From Gammaproteobacteria bacterium (GTDB lineage Bacteria; Pseudomonadota; Gammaproteobacteria; Steroidobacterales; Steroidobacteraceae): a stretch of 50,989 nt of DNA. The position numbers and the translations under genes are program-made. The notes beneath the pieces are model-generated. The model saw nothing but the letters and a program-made list of their open reading frames with translations, searched no databases and was not told the DNA's origin. Positions 17,555-25,459 of this stretch are shown piece after piece (position 1 is the first letter of the stretch; each line of letters opens with the position of its first letter). The stretch is from NCBI GenBank assembly GCA_003164785.1, contig PLUE01000068.1:1-50989 (forward strand), read 5' to 3'.

Positions 17555-18067
17555 ATCCTCAGATTCGGGCGCCAGGCGAGGAATCAACACCCGGAAGCCG
17601 ACGCGGCGAGCACCGCACTCGCAATCATTCAGTTTCGTGGCGGGAACGACGCGTTGGCAATTGCAGCGCGAACTGCGGTGAGTCCCATCGTACAGGGGCG
17701 TGCGGCCGCTGCTGAGATCTTGGCTCAACTCGGATGGCAACGACGCGACTTATACGTCACCTCGGCGGAGATTCTTCTTGGGTTGCTGGAATGTACGGAC
17801 CCGTCGGTCGTACAAGCTGCTGCAAGCGCATTCGGTCATCGACATGAATTGCGTTGTGTCACCACATTGACGGAGCTTGACGGACATCCATCCGGTGATG
17901 TTCGATTCGCCGCCGCCTTCGGGTTGTCGGGTCAGGATAACCCGCAAGCACACACGGTATTGATTCGGCTTTGCGAAGATTCGGAGAGCGAAATGCGAGA
18001 GTGCGCGTTGCTTGGCCTAAGATATCAAAGGGAACTTGGGAATGTCGGCGCGTTTGACGCGGAGTGA
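17555..18067 (+). CDS. HEAT-repeat protein with uncertain start
   Basis: The frame is open from just after a TGA at 17552-17554 and codes for stacked helical repeats: ALAIIQFRGG, GRAAAAEILAQLG, TSAEILLGLLECTDPSVVQA and GDVRFAAAFGLSG, typical of HEAT/PBS-lyase-like repeats used for protein binding. The similarity begins upstream of the first usable start (TTG 17654). A good ATG at 17551 lies in another frame, so either a frameshift separates the true start from the body, or a rare start codon is used. If the TTG is used the protein has 137 residues. It is divergent from the two-component operon. Confidence 0.6.
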   Translation: MLRFGRQARNQHPEADAASTALAIIQFRGGNDALAIAARTAVSPIVQGRAAAAEILAQLGWQRRDLYVTSAEILLGLLECTDPSVVQAAASAFGHRHELRCVTTLTELDGHPSGDVRFAAAFGLSGQDNPQAHTVLIRLCEDSESEMRECALLGLRYQRELGNVGAFDAE

Positions 18068-18131
18068 CGAATGTTGCGGGCGGCATACCAGCTAAACGCA
18101 GTTCGGTCAGCGGGTCGTGATTGTGGGCGTG

Positions 18132-18335
18132 CTAGAGCTTTTTCCGCGTCCCTTTGTTTGGGCACACCAAGTAACAATCTGGAAAGCCAGCTCGTTCCGA
18201 GCAGCCGTTTGTGGAATCGAGGTAACCCGGCTCGGTGTAGCACTGATTGGGCGCATCCGGATCCTTCGATGGCTTCAGCTGCGCACACGCAGCCACCAAT
18301 GCCAGTGTAAACAAGACAAACGATACTCGTGCCAT
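18132..18335 (-). CDS. Small cysteine-containing lipoprotein
   Basis: From the ATG at 18335 (AGG upstream) the 67-residue product has a short signal (MARVSFVLFTLALVAAC) with a lipobox Cys17. The mature peptide has four more cysteines in NQCYTEPGYLD, NGCSERAGFPD and CYLVCPNKG, probably two disulfides, and a basic end. It should be membrane anchored and extracytoplasmic. I do not recognise the family. A terminator-like hairpin separates it from the pentapeptide gene. Confidence 0.65.
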   Translation of the reverse strand: MARVSFVLFTLALVAACAQLKPSKDPDAPNQCYTEPGYLDSTNGCSERAGFPDCYLVCPNKGTRKKL

Positions 18336-18404
18336 AGATACCTCGCGAACCATCTCTCGGCATCTTCCGTGAGAGCGCGTGCAATTCCAATGAAATTTAG
18401 ATGA

Positions 18405-18427
18405 CAAAAGCCACAGGGCGGCTTTTG
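18405..18427 (-). terminator. Probable intrinsic terminator between pentapeptide and lipoprotein genes
   Basis: CAAAAGCC (18405-18412), a 7-base loop and GGCTTTTG (18420-18427) form a perfect 8-bp stem with A and T tracts built into its base, as in typical bidirectional terminators. It starts five bases after the pentapeptide gene stop. Confidence 0.6.
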
Positions 18428-18431
18428 GCCC

Positions 18432-19178
18432 TCACGCCATTCGATGTTTTGCCGATTCGCGGGTCGCTCGCTGACGTGCGCGACTACGAAATGGGCTTGA
18501 CTGTACTAAAAATTCACGGGCACGATAGATAGCAGGATGCATGAAAGTCCACCGACGGTGAATAAAAAAACAGAAGAATGTGAATTCCGCACGCTCGAAG
18601 CTCGAGTCTGACAGGTCCGCACCCACCGCGATACCGTTGACCATGCTGGTATGCATCAGCCCCATGGATTGGTTCTTCATATCCGCCGCGCCTTTCATAT
18701 GCGTCATTTTCGCATCGGTGAAATCGGCTTTTTTCAGATCCCCGATGAACCGCGCACCATCAAAATCTGCACCCCGGGCATTGGCACCGGCGAGTTGGGC
18801 GGAGAAAAGCACGGCATTGCGAAATGAGGATTTCGACAAGTCGGCATGTTCGAAAAAGGCGACTGTCAGGTTGGTGTTATCCAATTTCGCACCCTGCAAA
18901 TTGGCACCGTTGAAGACGCTCGAGGAAAGGTCTGCGCCTTTAAAATCTATGCCATGCAAATCAAGATCAGAAAGATTTTTGGCCCTTAAATCGCGTCTTG
19001 AACTTCCGGCGGGCGCCGATAACGCGGTCATCAACGTGTCGCGCGTTAGACGTTCATAGCCTTCCCACGCCGCAAAAGACGTTGCTGCCATGCTGGCCAG
19101 CAACATGCCGATGGCCAACTGGAGCATTCGATTTGGCGCGTCTTTTCTCGATGGGTCAGGGTGTACTCTTTGTTTCAT
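18432..19178 (-). CDS. Pentapeptide-repeat protein with disrupted C-terminus
   Basis: From the ATG at 19178 (GGAAG upstream) a signal peptide (MLQLAIGMLLASMAATSFA) precedes a domain of A(D/N)LXX repeats: LSDLDLHGIDFKGADLSSSV, FNGANLQGAKLDNTNLTVAF, LAGANARGADFDGARFIGD, forming a right-handed beta helix. Such exported proteins are common and mostly uncharacterised. The repeats end abruptly at VGADLSDSSFERAEF, after which the sequence turns aromatic then Arg-rich (FFCFFIHRRW, RSRARQRATRESAKHRMA) with no repeat character. The tail is probably out-of-frame or foreign sequence, so the protein may be truncated. An in-frame extension upstream to 19406 seems non-coding. Confidence 0.7.
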   Translation of the reverse strand: MKQRVHPDPSRKDAPNRMLQLAIGMLLASMAATSFAAWEGYERLTRDTLMTALSAPAGSSRRDLRAKNLSDLDLHGIDFKGADLSSSVFNGANLQGAKLDNTNLTVAFFEHADLSKSSFRNAVLFSAQLAGANARGADFDGARFIGDLKKADFTDAKMTHMKGAADMKNQSMGLMHTSMVNGIAVGADLSDSSFERAEFTFFCFFIHRRWTFMHPAIYRAREFLVQSSPFRSRARQRATRESAKHRMA

Positions 19179-19450
19179 GCCAGCTTCCGTCGTTAATCTC
19201 AACGCAGCCAGCATGATGCGCCCGATTGACGTGGCCATCGGACGGGAGCCTGCGCCCAAACCGCAGCAGCCGTCTTGCTGTTCGGGGTTTCGGGCAGCAC
19301 CGCCGCCGACAATCACCTTATCCGGCGAATCCTTTGATATGGGCATGGCGGCCTCTAAATGGCGATTTAGCTGACGGTATTCATAATTACGAAATCGGTA
19401 TATCATATTTTATTTACGAGTGCCGCGGGCGTAACCATGAGGGGCGCGCA

Positions 19451-19600
19451 CATCAAAGCGGAACGTGTGTGTACCACGGCGTGTCGGACGGTGATTGGCT
19501 GGAGGCGGACGGCATCACGCTGCGCGCGCTATACGCTCCGGGCCATACCAACGAGTCTTTCAGCTTCGTCCTAGAAGGCCATGCGGCACCGGCGATGTGA
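19451..19600 (+). pseudogene. Fragment of ETHE1-like (persulfide dioxygenase) metallo-beta-lactamase protein
   Basis: The frame ending at 19600 contains VSDGDWLEADGITLRALYAP followed by GHTNESFSFVLEG. In ETHE1/Blh-type persulfide dioxygenases this is the central block, where the His of TPGHT is a metal ligand. Nothing recognisable remains of the N-terminal HxHxDH site or of the following GD(T/A)L metal Asp block; the frame stops where that should begin. It is therefore an internal ~45-residue remnant. Its loss may matter because related sulfur genes (sqr, rhodaneses, peroxiredoxin) surround it. Confidence 0.6.
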
Positions 19601-19661
19601 GACCTGTATCCATGACCTGCGCCGATACAGCAGATGAATCGTTGAATTGGGAGACACGAGG

Positions 19662-20357
19662 ATGATGAATAGCGTTGGCAACGCCGATCACACCACGGGA
19701 CTGACACCGCCGCCGTTGCTGCATGATCACGCACCCGATTTTGTGACCCGCACCACAATGGGTGAGCGCCAACTCTCGAGCTACCGAGGACGATGGCTCG
19801 TCTTCTTTTCCCATCCCGCCGATTTCACGCCCGTTTGTACCAGCGAATTCATTGCCTTTGCCAAAGCCTATCCTCAATTTCAAGCCGCCGGCTGTGATTT
19901 GCTGGCGCTGTCGGTGGACAGCCTGTTTTCGCATCTGGCCTGGGCGCGCAACATTCAGCAGCAGTTCGGAATCGAGATTCCATTTCCCATCGCCGAGGAC
20001 GCCGGACTGCAGATCGCCCGCGCATACGGCATGGTGCATCCTGCCGCCAATAGCAGCGCCACCGTTCGCGCGACATTCGTGATCGATCCGCTCGGAGTCA
20101 TCCGCGCAATCACGTGGTACCCCATGACCACGGGACGCAGCATCGACGAGTTGCTGCGCTTGGTGCTCGCGCTACAAGCCAGTGACGAACACGACGCCTC
20201 GACCCCCGAAAACTGGCATCCCGGTGAACCCATGCTCGAAACCGTTGCAGCGACGTACGCCGGGGCTAACGCGATGGCGAATCAAGAGGGTGCAGCTGAT
20301 TGGTACTACCACGCCAAGGTCTATAAAGCGAATACTCCAAAGGTCATCAAAAAATGA
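19662..20357 (+). CDS. Peroxiredoxin of the 1-Cys (Prx6) type
   Basis: The 231-residue product has the Prx6 active site HPADFTPVCTSEF with peroxidatic Cys59, the thioredoxin fold strands (WLVFFS, CDLLALSVDS) and the arginine-bearing strand ATFVIDPLGVIRAITWYP, plus the long C-terminal extension of this subfamily. It reduces peroxides with an external thiol and may be exposed to persulfides in this setting. GGGAG lies upstream of the ATG at 19662. Its last four bases overlap the ArsR gene start (ATGA), so the two form an operon. Confidence 0.9.
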   Translation: MMNSVGNADHTTGLTPPPLLHDHAPDFVTRTTMGERQLSSYRGRWLVFFSHPADFTPVCTSEFIAFAKAYPQFQAAGCDLLALSVDSLFSHLAWARNIQQQFGIEIPFPIAEDAGLQIARAYGMVHPAANSSATVRATFVIDPLGVIRAITWYPMTTGRSIDELLRLVLALQASDEHDASTPENWHPGEPMLETVAATYAGANAMANQEGAADWYYHAKVYKANTPKVIKK

Positions 20358-20833
20358 CCCCAGGTCCGAAAAAAGCGAAGCCCGTGACCGCGTCAACTCG
20401 CGCCGCGTCATCACCTACCGCCAACGCGTTACGCCGCGCCGAGGAACTCGCGGAGAGCTTCAAAATGCTGGGCAACGCCCGCCGCCTAAAGATTGTGGTT
20501 TTCCTAGATGAGCGCGAACGGTCGGTCGGTGAAATCGAAGCAGCGCTGGCAATTCACCAACCCACGCTGTCTCAACAGCTGGGCGAATTACGCGATGCGG
20601 GTCTGATCGCTGGCCGTAAGGCGGCGAAGTCGGTCATCTACTCGCTCACCGACGGTCTGGGGCGGCGGGCGCTCGAGACCATCTACCTGGCAAGCGGTCA
20701 TGTGGCGCCACGCACATCGACGCCTGCGCGGAAATCATCCCACCAGGCGGCCGTGTTTGCTGCTGTCCTGTCGACACGAGGATCACAGGCAACGGACTGG
20801 CACCCAGGACTTAAGTCCTTGCTGCAGGAGTAG
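20354..20833 (+). CDS. ArsR/SmtB-family transcriptional regulator (no sensing cysteines)
   Basis: A 159-residue winged helix protein: LGNARRLKIVVFLDERERSV, then GEIEAALAIHQPTLSQQLGE, LRDAGLIAGRKAAKSVIYSL. There is a ~35-residue N-terminal extension and a long polar C-terminus. Unlike the two other sulfur-island ArsR proteins (25112, 27155), it has no cysteine, so it cannot be a dithiol sensor of the SqrR/BigR type. It is coupled to the peroxiredoxin gene by ATGA overlap and probably represses that operon. Ligand unknown. Confidence 0.88.
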   Translation: MTPGPKKAKPVTASTRAASSPTANALRRAEELAESFKMLGNARRLKIVVFLDERERSVGEIEAALAIHQPTLSQQLGELRDAGLIAGRKAAKSVIYSLTDGLGRRALETIYLASGHVAPRTSTPARKSSHQAAVFAAVLSTRGSQATDWHPGLKSLLQE

Positions 20834-20870
20834 CCACAATGACTTCTTGCACACGAATTAGTGACTCGCT

Positions 20871-21056
20871 TTACACGCAAGACCTGCCGGTCTTGCCGGT
20901 TATTGTCCTGCGCCCGCTGTAGCGGGACTTGCCATCGGCGGCTTGGAAGCGATTTTGTTCGTGGGGGAGATGCCTGTCGGTTTCGCACTCCACGGCTCGT
21001 TGGGTGGGCGCAAGCAAGCTGGAGAATCGATCACAGAGACTCTAATTCGATCATGA
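20871..21056 (+). pseudogene. C-terminal relic of a YeeE/YedE (DUF6691) sulfur transporter-like protein
   Basis: The frame ending in TGA at 21054-21056 reads GLAGYCPAPAVAGLAIGG followed by LEAILFVGEMPVGFALH. This matches the last transmembrane part of DUF6691/YedE-type proteins, whose pattern is GxGLAG(F/Y)CPGPA followed by G-x-x-A-x-x-F-V-x-x-M. The CP motif of this family is involved in moving thiosulfate or related sulfur compounds. No start or N-terminal helices are found, so only ~55 residues remain. The DsrE gene follows 25 bases later. Confidence 0.6.
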
Positions 21057-21081
21057 CATTTTCATTCAAGGGGAGTCGATT

Positions 21082-21660
21082 ATGGTCACGAGTAAGCGCA
21101 GTCGCACGCGACGGCCGATTGGACGCGTCGTGTTGGTGGCCAGCCTGCTTACAGGGCTAGCCACCATGGCATATGCCGCCAACCCACCCACAATCACACC
21201 GGGCATTCCGGGTGAAGGTGCCATGCATCCACTGCCCGATGCAGCGTATCAACCGCAAAAAGACGCCACCTATAAAGTAGTCTTTGCGCTCACAAAGAGC
21301 GGCGACACCCCTCAAGAGGTCAATCCCTCGTTGATTCGGCTGGCCCGCACCGTCAATTTGTACGTGTCCGCTGGTGTTCCGATGTCGCATTTGAAATTCG
21401 TGGCCGTCGCCTCGGGGCCTGCGACGGGGGCGATGCTCGATGACGCCCACTACAAGGAGAAGTTTGGTGTCGTGAACCCGAATTCTGGCTTGCTTCATAA
21501 GCTGCGCGCGGCGGGCGTTGATGTGGTTGTGTGCGGGCAGGCGGTGCTCGAAAGCAATTTTGAAACGTCGTGGATATCCCATGACGTTACCCTCGCGTTG
21601 TCCGCTTTGACGACGGTCACCGTGCTTCAACAACAAGGCTATGCATTGATGCCGCTATGA
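21082..21660 (+). CDS. Exported DsrE-family protein
   Basis: A signal peptide (VLVASLLTGLATMAYA, cleavage near residue 32) precedes a DsrE/DsrF-like fold: KVVFALTKSGDTPQEVNPSL, LYVSAGVPMSHLKFVAVASG, and the conserved single cysteine in AGVDVVVCGQAVLES, followed by a helix ending in LQQQGYALMPL. AAGGGGAG is a strong ribosome site. DsrE-type proteins carry or bind sulfur on their cysteine; periplasmic versions are common near sulfur oxidation genes but poorly studied. A terminator-like hairpin follows. Confidence 0.85.
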   Translation: MVTSKRSRTRRPIGRVVLVASLLTGLATMAYAANPPTITPGIPGEGAMHPLPDAAYQPQKDATYKVVFALTKSGDTPQEVNPSLIRLARTVNLYVSAGVPMSHLKFVAVASGPATGAMLDDAHYKEKFGVVNPNSGLLHKLRAAGVDVVVCGQAVLESNFETSWISHDVTLALSALTTVTVLQQQGYALMPL

Positions 21661-21713
21661 CGAATAGTCAACGATGTTTATGGCCCAACCGAGGGTGCGG
21701 GCTGATTGAGGCC

Positions 21714-21743
21714 AGGCACGGACGGCGGCTGCGGTCCGTGCCT
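21714..21743 (+). terminator. Strong hairpin downstream of the DsrE gene
   Basis: AGGCACGGAC (21714-21723) pairs perfectly with GTCCGTGCCT (21734-21743) across a 10-base loop. There is no long T run, only TTCC, so termination may be partial or factor-dependent. The rest of 21661-22004 holds no gene. Confidence 0.5.
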
Positions 21744-21919
21744 TCCACGCGCGAAACGACCCAATCTAACGATAGCGATCACGACCTTGCTATGTGCAAC
21801 ATCGGCCATATACGCCGCCCCTGGAGCTAAAACGCGCATCGCCTGGACGTCGGTGTTGAGATGCCCCCGGCGTCCGCGGCGCCCGAAGGTTGCAGCTACG
21901 GAATCAAACTACGTACAAG

Positions 21920-21963
21920 TACTTAAAGTATTCGTTTATTGCATAATTGCGATGCTATGCAAT
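21920..21963 (+). promoter_or_regulatory. Palindromic operator candidate upstream of the cyd operon
   Basis: ATTGCATA (21938-21945) and TATGCAAT (21956-21963) form a perfect 8-bp inverted repeat with a 10-base spacer, and a second small palindrome TACTT-A-AAGTA lies at 21920-21930. They sit 40-85 bases before the GTG of cydP, where the promoter is expected. They do not match the FNR or ArcA boxes usual for cyd genes. Size and AT-rich arms fit an ArsR-type dimer site; the ArsR gene at 25112 in the same operon is the natural candidate (inference). Confidence 0.45.
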
Positions 21964-22004
21964 AGTCATACAATGCCTCTGATTCAGCAATAAGCGGGGT
22001 TTAT

Positions 22005-22208
22005 GTGAAGTTTCTCACCCGGCCTTACCATAAACTGCCGCCCGCCTCCCATCCCGCGCGGGACGTGTTTGCCGCCCTCGCGCTCAAGGGAGTTCTCTTG
22101 CTTGCCATTTACCTTCTATTTTTCGGCCCCTCGCATCGCTTGCCCTCGGATTCCGCGGCAACCGCCGACGCGTTACTCGGCGTGCAACCGTCAAAGGGTG
22201 CTCCATGA
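22005..22208 (+). CDS. cydP: CydP-like small membrane protein of the cytochrome bd operon
   Basis: The 67-residue peptide has one transmembrane helix (ALALKGVLLLAIYLLFFGP) after a polar start, and a soluble tail. Small single-helix proteins ahead of cydA are annotated CydP in proteobacteria. It starts at GTG 22005 (AGCGGGG upstream; the ATG at 22003 is out of frame and ends at once), and its end overlaps the cydA start by ATGA. Its role in assembly or stability of the oxidase is assumed from position. Confidence 0.7.
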   Translation: MKFLTRPYHKLPPASHPARDVFAALALKGVLLLAIYLLFFGPSHRLPSDSAATADALLGVQPSKGAP

Positions 22209-23788
22209 ACTCTCCAAGTTTGGTCGATTTATCGCGTCTCCAATTCGCCGTTACTGCGATGTACCACTTTTTGTTCGTTCCATTGACCCTTGGCCTCTCG
22301 ATTCTCGTGGCGATCATGGAAAGCGTGTTCGTCATGACAGGCCGAACGATTTGGCGCGACATGACTCGATTCTGGGGAATTCTGTTTGGTATTAATTTCG
22401 CGATGGGCGTGGCGACCGGCATTACGATGGAATTCCAGTTTGGAACCAACTGGGCGTATTACTCACATTACGTGGGCGATATTTTCGGTGTCCCGCTCGC
22501 CATCGAGGGTTTGATGGCCTTCTTTCTCGAAGGGACCTTCATCGGGTTATTCTTCTTTGGATGGGATCGACTGAGCCGTCGGCAGCATCTCGTGGTCACC
22601 TGGTTGGTCGCCATTGGCAGCAACCTCTCGGCGCTTTGGATATTGATAGCCAATGCTTGGATGCAGAACCCGACAGGGGCCCATTTTAATTCGTCGACGA
22701 TGCGAATGGAGCTCGACTCGATTCGTGATGTTATCTTCAACCCGGTCGCACAGTCGAAATTCGTCCATACCGTGAGCGCCGGGTATGTGACGGGTGCCAT
22801 ATTCGTGCTCGCGGTGAGCGCGTGGTACCTGCTCAGGGGACGACATATCGAGTTTGCGAAGCGCTCCGCCACCGTCGCCATCAGCTTCGGCCTGGCAGCA
22901 GCGCTGTCGGTCGTCGTACTCGGCGATGAAAGCGGATATACCGTGACCGAGCATCAGAAGATGAAGCTTGCCGCCATAGAAAGTGAGTGGCATACGGAAC
23001 CCGCACCGGCGGCATTCACGATTGTGGGGTTTCCGGATATGGCAACGCACCAAACCCGCGCCCGCGTGCAGGTACCGTGGATGCTGGGGTTGATTGCGAC
23101 TCGATCGACGGATACCGAAGTTCCCGGGATCTTCGAGCTGGTCGAACACGCCAAACAGCGCATCATTAACGGCATCCCGGCGGCGACTGCACTGCGGACC
23201 CTGCGACGGGATCCCAACGATCAGGCAGCTCGAGAAAAGCTCAAAGCCCACGCTGAGGACTTGGGCTATGCATTGCTGCTTCGCAAGTACGTCGATGATC
23301 CCGCTCAGGCGACGGTGGCGCAAATCGAGAAGGCGGCCTGGGATACGGTTCCTTCGGTGGCGCCGATCTTCTGGTCTTTCCGGGTGATGGTCGGCTTGGG
23401 CTTCTTCTTCATCGCGCTATTCGCAGTCGGGTTCTACCTTGCCGCGAAGCGTCGCATTGCGCAGAGTCGGCGCTTCCTGCAGGTTGCCCTGTGGAGCCTG
23501 CCTTTCCCGTGGATTGCCGCCGAGATGGGCTGGTTCGTGGCCGAGCATGGGCGACAACCCTGGTCGATTGAGGGCGTGCTGCCGACTTTCCTCGCGGTTT
23601 CCCCGATACCGACCTCGAGCGTCGCGATCAGCCTCGCCGGCTTCGTCGTCTTCTACACTGTTCTCGCGGTCATCGACGTGTTTCTGCTGAAGAAATACGT
23701 GAAGCTCGGACCCGGCGCAGCCTCTTCGCCTCCTGATACCACTGACGGAGCACCGGGCATTTTGATCAACGCAGGCGTTCGGCACTAG
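22205..23788 (+). CDS. cydA: Cytochrome bd ubiquinol oxidase subunit I
   Basis: The 527-residue subunit carries haem b558, b595 and d. Ligands are in place: His21 in YHFLFVPLTLG, His188 in KFVHTVSAG, and the Met of AEMGWFVAEHGRQPW, which also holds the invariant GRQPW motif. The quinol-oxidising periplasmic loop lies around residues 255-350. Cytochrome bd reduces oxygen to water without pumping protons and, as known for E. coli, is resistant to sulfide, unlike haem-copper oxidases. The downstream sulfide-handling genes make that property the likely reason for its place here. It is translationally coupled to cydP. Confidence 0.97.
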   Translation: MNSPSLVDLSRLQFAVTAMYHFLFVPLTLGLSILVAIMESVFVMTGRTIWRDMTRFWGILFGINFAMGVATGITMEFQFGTNWAYYSHYVGDIFGVPLAIEGLMAFFLEGTFIGLFFFGWDRLSRRQHLVVTWLVAIGSNLSALWILIANAWMQNPTGAHFNSSTMRMELDSIRDVIFNPVAQSKFVHTVSAGYVTGAIFVLAVSAWYLLRGRHIEFAKRSATVAISFGLAAALSVVVLGDESGYTVTEHQKMKLAAIESEWHTEPAPAAFTIVGFPDMATHQTRARVQVPWMLGLIATRSTDTEVPGIFELVEHAKQRIINGIPAATALRTLRRDPNDQAAREKLKAHAEDLGYALLLRKYVDDPAQATVAQIEKAAWDTVPSVAPIFWSFRVMVGLGFFFIALFAVGFYLAAKRRIAQSRRFLQVALWSLPFPWIAAEMGWFVAEHGRQPWSIEGVLPTFLAVSPIPTSSVAISLAGFVVFYTVLAVIDVFLLKKYVKLGPGAASSPPDTTDGAPGILINAGVRH

Positions 23789-23796
23789 GAGTCATC

Positions 23797-24936
23797 GTGT
23801 TCGACTATGAGACATTAAAGGTAATTTGGTGGCTGCTGCTCGGCACGCTCTTGATCGGATTTGCCATCATGGACGGCTTTGATCTCGGCGTCGGGATGCT
23901 GCTGCCCTTCGTGGGTCGCAGCGACACCGAGCGGAGGGTCATCATCAACACCATTGGCCCTGTCTGGGAAGGCAATCAGGTATGGTTGATCCTGGGCGCC
24001 GGCGCGATCTTTGCAGCGTGGCCCGCCCTCTATGCAGCGAGCTTCTCCGGATTCTATCTGGCGATGCTATTGGTGCTTGCGGCGCTCATCTTGCGACCGG
24101 TGGGTTTCAAATTTCGCAGCAAGATGCCAGGTGCTCGTTGGCGTACCAACTGGGATTGGGCGCTGTTCGTCGGCGGACTGGTACCGACCCTCGTGTTCGG
24201 TGTGGCGATGGGCAACCTTCTCGAGGGGGTTCCGTTCAATTTCGACTCCGAACTACGCGCGACGTATGCGTTCGGCTTGTTCGACCTGTTGAACCCGTTC
24301 GCACTGCTATGTGGTGTCGTCAGCATCGCGATGTTGGTGACTCACGGCGCGGTCTACCTCTCAGTCAAAACCGACGGTGCCGTTGCGCAGCGCGCTCGAA
24401 CAATATCCCGCTTTGCGGCCATCGCCTGGTTTCTGCTGTTTTCGATCACCGGCATTTGGTTGTGGTATGGTCACTTCGGTTTTGTCATTACGGCCGGCGC
24501 CCTGCCCGGGGGTCAGTCCGATCCTCTCGCGAAAACCGCCATTGCCCAAAGTGGCGCGTGGTTCGCCAATTACTCGCGTTGGCCGGCGACTCGACTCGTA
24601 CCCTCGCTAGGCCTGATGGCTCCGCTGCTGGTGGCCGCGCTGTCGAGCATCCGGCGGCGCCTCGTGGTATTCGTCGTCAGTGGTCTCGGAATTGCTGGGG
24701 TCATCGGGTCCATGGGGGTCAGCTTGTTTCCCTTCCTGCTGCCCTCCTCTTCCTCCCCACAGAGTAGTCTGACCGTCTGGGATGCATCGAGCAGCCCCCG
24801 GACGCTCGGCATCATGCTCATCGCCGTGATCATTTTTTTACCGATCATTCTGGCCTATACCGGCTGGGTCTACCGAGTCATGCGCGGCCCGGTCACGAGC
24901 GCCTATATCGAAGCGAACCGCGAGACGAGTTACTAA
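23797..24936 (+). CDS. cydB: Cytochrome bd ubiquinol oxidase subunit II
   Basis: The 379-residue membrane subunit, the same length as E. coli CydB, shows the family start (WWLLLGTLLIGFAIMDGFDL, then GVGMLLPF), the block NTIGPVWEGNQVWLI and further helices to the end. It forms the heterodimer with CydA. GTG 23797 has AGGAG upstream; the gene follows cydA by eight bases and precedes cydX by nine. Confidence 0.97.
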   Translation: MFDYETLKVIWWLLLGTLLIGFAIMDGFDLGVGMLLPFVGRSDTERRVIINTIGPVWEGNQVWLILGAGAIFAAWPALYAASFSGFYLAMLLVLAALILRPVGFKFRSKMPGARWRTNWDWALFVGGLVPTLVFGVAMGNLLEGVPFNFDSELRATYAFGLFDLLNPFALLCGVVSIAMLVTHGAVYLSVKTDGAVAQRARTISRFAAIAWFLLFSITGIWLWYGHFGFVITAGALPGGQSDPLAKTAIAQSGAWFANYSRWPATRLVPSLGLMAPLLVAALSSIRRRLVVFVVSGLGIAGVIGSMGVSLFPFLLPSSSSPQSSLTVWDASSSPRTLGIMLIAVIIFLPIILAYTGWVYRVMRGPVTSAYIEANRETSY

Positions 24937-24945
24937 GGAGCCGCC

Positions 24946-25077
24946 ATGTGGTATTTCAGTTGGATATTGGGATTGGGACTCGCTTGTGCATTCGGGATCC
25001 TGAATGCCATGTGGTTTGAACTGGATGCGGACCGACTGGCCAGCGATCGCCCGGCCGACCAATCTAATATTCCCTGA
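24946..25077 (+). CDS. cydX: CydX, small subunit of cytochrome bd
   Basis: A 43-residue peptide, too short for common gene callers, starts at ATG 24946 with a strong AAGGAG site. It begins MWYFSWILGLGLACAFGILN and continues AMWFELD, the hallmark of CydX: one transmembrane helix with Tyr/Phe-Trp near the N-terminus and a conserved Glu before a polar tail. CydX stabilises the haems of the oxidase. Its place after cydB is canonical. Confidence 0.92.
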   Translation: MWYFSWILGLGLACAFGILNAMWFELDADRLASDRPADQSNIP

Positions 25078-25111
25078 TGATGCCCGGCTCTTCGACGCCC
25101 GATCTCTCTTC

Positions 25112-25459
25112 ATGATGCGCCTCCTCGACAGTCAAGACGAATCCGCCGAACGCGCCGCCGCGTTCCTGAGAAGCGTCGCTCACGCGGGGCGTCTGCGAGT
25201 CATCTGTGCGTTGATGGAGGGCGAATTGTCCGCGAGCGAGTTGGCGCGTCAGGTGGGTCTGCGGGGCCCGGCTCTTTCGCAGCAAGCCGCCATTCTCGAG
25301 GGCAAAGGACTGATCGGCCGGCGTCGCGCAGGTCGCTCCGTGTTGTACCGGTTGTCGGCCCCGGAGGCCAAGGCACTGGCGAATTTACTCTATCGACTTT
25401 TTTGCAAAGCAGCGTCGGCGCCGTCGCGTCGACGTATCACGAAAAAGGACAAGACATGA
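25112..25459 (+). CDS. Dithiol ArsR-family repressor, SqrR/BigR-like
   Basis: From the Met at 25112 the protein has 115 residues with a winged helix (AGRLRVICALMEGELSASEL, then GLRGPALSQQAAILEGKGL and RRRAGRSVLYRL). It has exactly two relevant cysteines, Cys32 in VICALM and Cys98 in YRLFCKA, 66 residues apart, the same spacing as Cys41/Cys107 of the persulfide sensor SqrR, which form a tetrasulfide link on exposure to sulfane sulfur. The start is uncertain because ribosome sites are weak. It overlaps the following rhodanese gene by ATGA. It likely controls the cyd-rhodanese unit in response to persulfide. Confidence 0.85.
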   Translation: MMRLLDSQDESAERAAAFLRSVAHAGRLRVICALMEGELSASELARQVGLRGPALSQQAAILEGKGLIGRRRAGRSVLYRLSAPEAKALANLLYRLFCKAASAPSRRRITKKDKT

